From NCBI GenBank assembly GCA_033085395.1, contig JANQBS010000044.1:164192-228191 (forward strand): DNA of 64,000 bases, written 5' to 3'. Positions 58,410 through 64,000 of this stretch are shown here, in pieces. This DNA is from Xanthoparmelia taractica. Its lineage: Eukaryota > Ascomycota > Lecanoromycetes > Lecanorales > Parmeliaceae. Each line of letters begins with the position of its first letter. Position 1 is the first letter of the stretch. Under the pieces are notes generated by a model. It was not told where the DNA came from. It saw nothing but the letters and a program-made list of their open reading frames with translations, and ran no database searches. Both the position numbers and the translations under genes were made by a program.

Positions 58410-60665
58410 TATCGTCTTCGCATATCTTAGAATTTTCGTATTTCTTAGAAATTAATTCTATTAGAACTTAGTATCTAATAGAGAAATTATTATTATATTA
58501 ATTATATATCTTTTATATTAATTAAATCGCTTATTAAATATTAGCGAATTAATTTCTTATAATTTTAATTTCTCTATCTTTTAAAGAAAGAGACTTGTCG
58601 TCGCTACGATATTAAACTCTTTATCGAATCGAATTAAATATATTTTAAAGCGACGTAACTTCGATATTAGTTTTTAAGAATTTATTTTAAAAAATTAAGC
58701 GATTTTAAAGAAATATCTTAAGAATATAAAAATAGAAAATTATCGTCTAAAATTAAAACGAGAGTTAGTTAAATTGCGAATACGTAATAATGTATTATAT
58801 AACTTAAACTTATTTATAATTCTCGCTAAAGCGATAATAATTTTATTTATTATTTTATTTTTAATAAATATTTTAATTAAAGCGAAAATATTTTATCTTA
58901 AAAGAGTATATTCTTATAAGAATAATAATAAAGAAGAATATTTACGCTAATTTCACGAAATTAAAATTTAATTTCTTATAAATCTTAAGTATTTTATTAT
59001 CGATTAAGCTAAGATTATCTATTATATATAATTCTTAAAAGACTATCTTAATATATAATAATATAGATATTTTTAACTTTATAGACTAAATAGAATTATC
59101 TTTAAGTTTTTTAAATTATTTTTATTTAACTTAATTATAAATTTAATAAATCGTTATTTATTTATTTATAAAAAGTGAAAATTAATAAAATAACGATAAG
59201 ATTAGAAGATCTTAGTTTTTAAGATTTATCTAAAAAAATTAAAATTTTATTTATTTTTATTTATAAAGAAGTATCGAGAGAATTTTTTCTTAATTAAGCT
59301 ACGATTTAAGCTAAAGAATAAAATTCTTAATATTAATAATATATCTAGATAAAGAAAAGAAATTCTTATTATAATAATTATATAAAAAATAATTTTAAAG
59401 CGCGCGCGTCTTAATAGCGATAATTTTAATTCGAAGTAATTAAAAAAATTTAATAAAGATAAGTCTCTAAAAGCTCGAATTTTAAAGTCTAATACGACTT
59501 TAAAAAATAATATTAAATCTACGCGTATTCGAGAATTAAGTAAGAAACGTAAGACTAAGATCGTTAATTATAATCTTAAAATATCTAATATTTATTAATA
59601 TTATTAGAAATTAATTATTTAAGATTAAATTATCTATAAGAATAGAAGCACTTAGCGTAGACTAATAGAACTCGCTTAACTCGCTTATTAGACTATAAGC
59701 TACGTAGTAAAAGCGAGTATCTAATATACTTGGCGAAAGTCTTAAATATTCGCGAATCTCTTTTTTCTTTCTTTCTTTCTTAGCTATTAGTTTACTTAAT
59801 TATTTAAATAATTATTCTAATATCTACGTTTATTAATCTTATTAATTATCTAATTCTAATAGCTTTATTCGTATGAAGCTACTTAATTAATTATAATAAA
59901 TAACTTATAAGTCGATTCTATTAATTTACGAAATAGAAACGTTTTATTATTAATTATTAGCGACGTTTTTTATTAAGTAGACGAAGATAATAATTACGAA
60001 GACGATTCTTATTAAGATACGTTTACTTCGTAATTAAGTTATTAAGATATTAATTATAATATTAATACGAATTCGATTAATATTATCGACGAGAATAATA
60101 ATTATTAGAATATTATATTTAATAACTTTATATTAATTAGCGAAGATTCTCGCCTTATAAACTTAACATAAATTTAACGTTTTCGATTTTTAAAACTCGA
60201 AGTTAAGAAGTAATTAATTATTAAAAAATTTAAGCTAATCGAAATATAGAACGTACGAAAATATGATCGCGAGTATAGTAATAATTACTATCGCGATACG
60301 AGTTATAAGAAATAAGCGTTATTAAAGTATCTAATACGTAATATCTTAATAATTATAACTCGACGATTATATTTATTCGAGATTACGAGAATTATATCGT
60401 TTTAATATCTTATATTAACTTTTAAACGAATAAAGAAAAAACTTATTAATTTTTATTCTCTTAATTAATATTAAGAAATAAATCTAAAGAAATATATAAG
60501 ATATTATATTATATAATATCGAAGAATCTATTTAAAAGAAGTATAAGAGATAATACTTAAATTAAGTTTATAACTTAATTATTAAATTTTATAATATAAG
60601 TTATTAATTAATTAAAGCGATTATAAGAGACTCGTAATCGATTATAAGCTTTAATAATTATCTTA

Positions 60666-60818
60666 TGTGAGGGCGCTTTTCAATTGTATTATAGGGTCGA
60701 AAATATAACTTATGGGTTCGGGTGTCGCGCTTCATAGAAGACGCACTCTATTTGTTCATATGAAGCCCATACGGCGCACCCCTAGCTAGATACCCATGTG
60801 GCTTCGTATAGCCTAACA
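60666..60818. mobile_element. Solo LTR (153 bp) with 5 bp target duplication
   Basis: A sharply bounded island of normal composition starts tgtgagggcgc and ends agcctaaca, the TG...CA ends of a long terminal repeat. It is flanked on both sides by the same five bases, TCTTA (60,661-60,665 and 60,819-60,823). Inside, CA and TG are common, so it has not been mutated by RIP although all surrounding DNA has. Confidence 0.75.
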
Positions 60819-62069
60819 TCTTATTACGTTATAATCGTAGCGAGATCGCTATATAATTAATATAAAACGTATAAAAACTTTATAAGATAGAGTAATAGAG
60901 AAAATTTCTCTAAAAGTAATAAAGAAGATAATTTAATCTATTATTTATATCGTATTATTATAGTAATATTAGAATATAGAGTAAAGACTACGAAGAATAA
61001 AAGAGTTATTTACTTTAAATAAGATTTATTTTAATAATAAAATAAATAATTAATAGAGCGATAATTAATAATATACGAAGTCTAAGAAATAATATATTAA
61101 GAATTAAAGAAATTAAAAGAAGAGCTTATTCTCTTCGACGTTATAATACTTAAGATCTACGCGAATTAAACTCGAAGAAAACGACTTTAATATTAAATAT
61201 AGAAAGTCTCTTAGTGAGATTTAATATTATAAGTATAAATAAATAAGATATTATAAGAATTTATTTAAATATTTAAGTTATATTATAAATAATAAGATAT
61301 ATAATTAAGACTTTAATAAGAAAAAAGATAAAGTTTAATACTCGTCGCTATAATATTAAACACGTTATTTATTAAGCGACGATCTCGCTCTCTATTATTA
61401 AGAGATAAAATTACTATATTAAATAATAAGCGTAATATTATCGCTTTAATAAATATTAGTAATAAAGAAATTCTTATATCGTAGTCTTTTATTAAAGAGA
61501 CGTAAGTTTCTAAATTTGAGTATATATTAACTATAATACGTACTATTAATAATTATTAAATATTCTCGTATAAGATATATAATTTAATATTTAATCTCGT
61601 AGATAGTTAAGAAAGAAAATAAGAGTAAATCTTAAAGGCGTATATCGTAAATATACGAGAATACGATCTTATTCTTAATTTCCCTTGAATTTATAATATC
61701 GATTCTAATATTTATTAACGCGAGTAGTTTTAAATCTATCGCGATTCTATTATAAATAATAAGAAGTAAGAGAATATCGTAATAATAGATATCGAATAAT
61801 TTACGTTACTAATTAATATAGCAATTACGTATAATTTAAAATAAGCGTATATCGCACTCTCGTATTAGATCTTATTCGAAAGTAATAAGAATAGCTATAA
61901 TAAAGCTATGCGATATAACGTTATATAGCTAGATAATCTTCATATATCTAATTAATTAGAATACGTATTAGATATCTTCTTAGAAGAGTTATCTAATAGT
62001 CTTAACACGTATAATTAAATTAAGTATCTTATAGATCTATTATTTAACAAGCTATTAAAGAGTAATTCG

Positions 62070-63925
62070 ATTTATAATGTATTATATAATAATCTCGTAG
62101 CGATTAGAAACTATCTAAATAATACGTTTTAAAAGAAGTAAATTCAACTCTTAAATAGCTAGATTAATTTATTAATACTATTTATTAAGAAAATAAATAA
62201 CTCGCTACGACTTTATATCGACTATCGAGAGCTTAATAAGATAATTATGAAGAATAATTACTCGTTATCGCTATTCTTAGAAATTTTAAAAAGATATATA
62301 TATACGAAATACTTTATTAAGATTAATATTTATAATACGTATTATAAAATACGAGTATAAAAGAAAGATAAGTGAAAAATTATCTTTCGAACTCGCTATA
62401 ATTAATTTAAGTATTAAATAATATCTTTTAATCTCGTAAATATTTTTATAATCTTTTAAGCTTATATAAATAAAGTATTAAAATTATATATTAATGTCTT
62501 TTATATAATATATCTAGATAACGTATTAATTTATTCTAAGACGAAAGACTTACATTAAGAATATATACGTAAGATACTATATATATTATTAAAGTATCGA
62601 CTCTATACGAAGTTATTAAAATATATTTTTAATTATAGCGAAATTATTTTTCTAAGATTTATAATAAATTAGCGTGATATTTAAATAAAGCTATCGCGTA
62701 TTAAGATTATTATTAAATAATTAGAATTAAAGTTTATTAAAAATATATTAATCTTTCTAAAATTTATAGACTTCTATTGATAATTTATAAGAGATTTTTC
62801 GTAGATAGTTATATTCTTAATTAACTTAACTCGAGAAATAAAGAAAAGCGAGATTAAGTTATCTTTGATATTTAATAAGAAAATACACAAGACTTTTAAA
62901 ATACTTAAGCGAATATTTATTATAATATCTATCTTAAAATACTATAATTAAGAAATATCGCTTATTATAGAAATTAATACTTTTAAAGTAAATATAGATA
63001 ATATATTTAATTAGATAAATAAGAATAGATAATAATACTTTATTATATTCTTTAGCTATAAATATAAAGAAATTAAGTCTCGCTAAGATATATATAATAA
63101 GAAGCTATATATAATTATATTAGACTTTAAGAATTAAAGATATTACTTATAAGATAATAAGTATCTTATTTATATAATCTTAGATTATAATAATCTACGT
63201 TATTTTATAATAATAAAAAAGCTTAATATAAAGTAAATTCGCTAAGTTAAGAAGTTAATTACGTTTAACTTTATAATTAAATATTATAAGAAAAAACTTA
63301 ACTCTACGAATATATCGTTAAAAAGATCTAATATTATTAAATCGAATAATAGCGAGAATAATAATAATAATTTCTCTCTATTCTACGAAATAAGCTTCGT
63401 AATTAGAAATATTAATCTAATTTATAAAAACGTAATAATATATCTATTATAATTTAACTTATAATATTAACGAAGTAATTAAACGATATTATTGTTATAA
63501 ATATCTAAGTTATAAACTTAGATAAGAGAGTGCTCGATAGATAAACATATATTTTAAATATTACGATATCGTCTCGATTTTTAATTTATTAGATTTTAAA
63601 ATTAAAGAGATTTTATTTAAAGTTACGAGAATTAAAAATAATATAAGAACGCTTTTATTACGAATAAAAAGTAATATTAGAGATACGCTATTAAGTAGAA
63701 TAAGCTTTCGAAATAAAGAGTTAATAAAAATAAACTACTATATCGTAATCTCGTAATCTATATTTTTAATAATCTTATTATAAAAAAAGAGATTCTTCGT
63801 ATAAATTATAATAATCTTAATATTAAATATTTCTCGCGTAAGCGTATTAATAAGAGTATTAAATTTAAATATTATTAATTAAGTATAATAATCGAAATAA
63901 TAGACTATATTCGTACTTATCTCGA
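62070..63925 (+). mobile_element. Ty3/Gypsy retrotransposon pol relic (reverse transcriptase, RNase H, start of integrase)
   Basis: Reading one + frame without any net shift from 62,073 to 63,925 gives a degraded pol protein. The order is VAIRNYLNNTF, SLRLYIDYRELNKI (62,199), the polymerase box YLDNVLIYSK (62,511; YLDD in active enzymes), DFYxxFIRDFS, RNase H pieces DIYNKKLYIIILDF (63,087) and LDYNNLRYFIIIKKLN (63,180), and integrase zinc-region pieces RKRINKSIKFKYY (63,837) and RTYLDYG (63,912). Stops and changes are explained by C-to-T and G-to-A mutation (for example Asp to Asn, Cys to Tyr, Trp to stop). Similarity ends abruptly at about 63,926. It is clearly inactive. Confidence 0.88.
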
Positions 63926-64000
63926 TTACGGGTCGGAAAGGTGTGGTATCTGTTGAACATAGTCGTTTTCAACTTTTTTTCAACTTTTTTTAAAAAATTA
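63926..64000. other. Return to normal base composition at right edge
   Basis: The RIP signature stops at about 63,926. The sequence ggaaaggtgtggtatctgt then tgaacatag could be a polypurine tract followed by the start of an LTR (tgttgaaca at 63,951), but too little is visible. Confidence 0.35.

Larger units (their letters stand above)
56100..63925. repeat. AT-rich RIP-mutated repeat block
   Basis: From about 56,100 the sequence becomes almost pure A/T with scattered CG. CpA and TpG nearly vanish: in the 480 bases 56,401-56,880 I count one TG and two CA, while TA and CG stay common. That is the signature of repeat-induced point mutation (CpA to TpA on both strands), which in Pezizomycotina hits duplicated DNA such as transposons. 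No open coding frames survive. Short islands of normal composition break it at about 58,260-58,410 and 60,666-60,818. One stretch is recognisable as a Ty3/Gypsy pol gene; 56,100-58,250 and 58,430-60,660 are probably other element copies, not identified. Confidence 0.92.

Noticed and set aside
1..64000. CRISPR arrays, operons, ribosome binding sites
   Set aside because: The window is fungal nuclear DNA with spliceosomal introns; no regularly spaced repeats were seen.

Overview
This window is nuclear DNA of a filamentous ascomycete (Pezizomycotina). Genes sit on both strands and carry many 41-145 bp GT-AG introns, often with a CTGAC/CTAAC-type branch sequence. Typical fungal families are present: Zn(II)2Cys6 regulators, a Ppo fatty-acid oxygenase, an SREBP-type bHLH factor, a DUF1996-WSC secreted protein and DUF2235. 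The last 8 kb is an extremely AT-rich block with the hallmark of repeat-induced point mutation (RIP). I cannot place the species more closely from sequence alone.

Layout. 1-5,750: a HAD hydrolase of the CECR5/HDHD5 type (runs off the left edge), then two broken genes, a 6-phosphogluconate-dehydrogenase-like reductase and a Zn2Cys6 regulator whose zinc cluster is intact but whose C-terminal half is frameshifted. 6,470-11,089: a 1,539-residue protein with a disordered N-terminus and a C-terminal methyltransferase-like domain. 11,090-13,590: no supported gene. 13,591-24,346: a dense housekeeping block with THO1/SARNP, the PHO85 kinase, a Zn2Cys6 factor, a SET-domain methyltransferase, a small mitochondrial protein and a YchF/OLA1-like GTPase. 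25,466-42,877: a small secreted protein, an F-box protein, transketolase, a DUF202 membrane protein, a DUF1996-WSC secreted protein, a disordered protein and a DUF2235 hydrolase. 44,561-55,870: a Ppo oxygenase (15 exons), an SREBP homologue and a G-patch protein. About 56,100-63,925: RIP-degraded repeats containing a Ty3/Gypsy pol relic, with a 153 bp solo LTR and a small MITE-like element that escaped RIP. The last about 75 bases return to normal composition.

The genes are mostly unrelated neighbours, not one pathway. PHO85 (nutrient signalling), SREBP (sterol/oxygen sensing) and Ppo (oxylipin signalling) are regulators of growth and development, but nothing in the sequence shows that they act together. 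Exon models below come from reading splice sites by eye against remembered family conservation; joints that restore conserved motifs in frame are noted. The most unusual observations are the micro-exons (8, 10 and 19-24 nt scale), two GC-AG introns, the decaying regulator/reductase pair, and the layered repeat block with post-RIP insertions.
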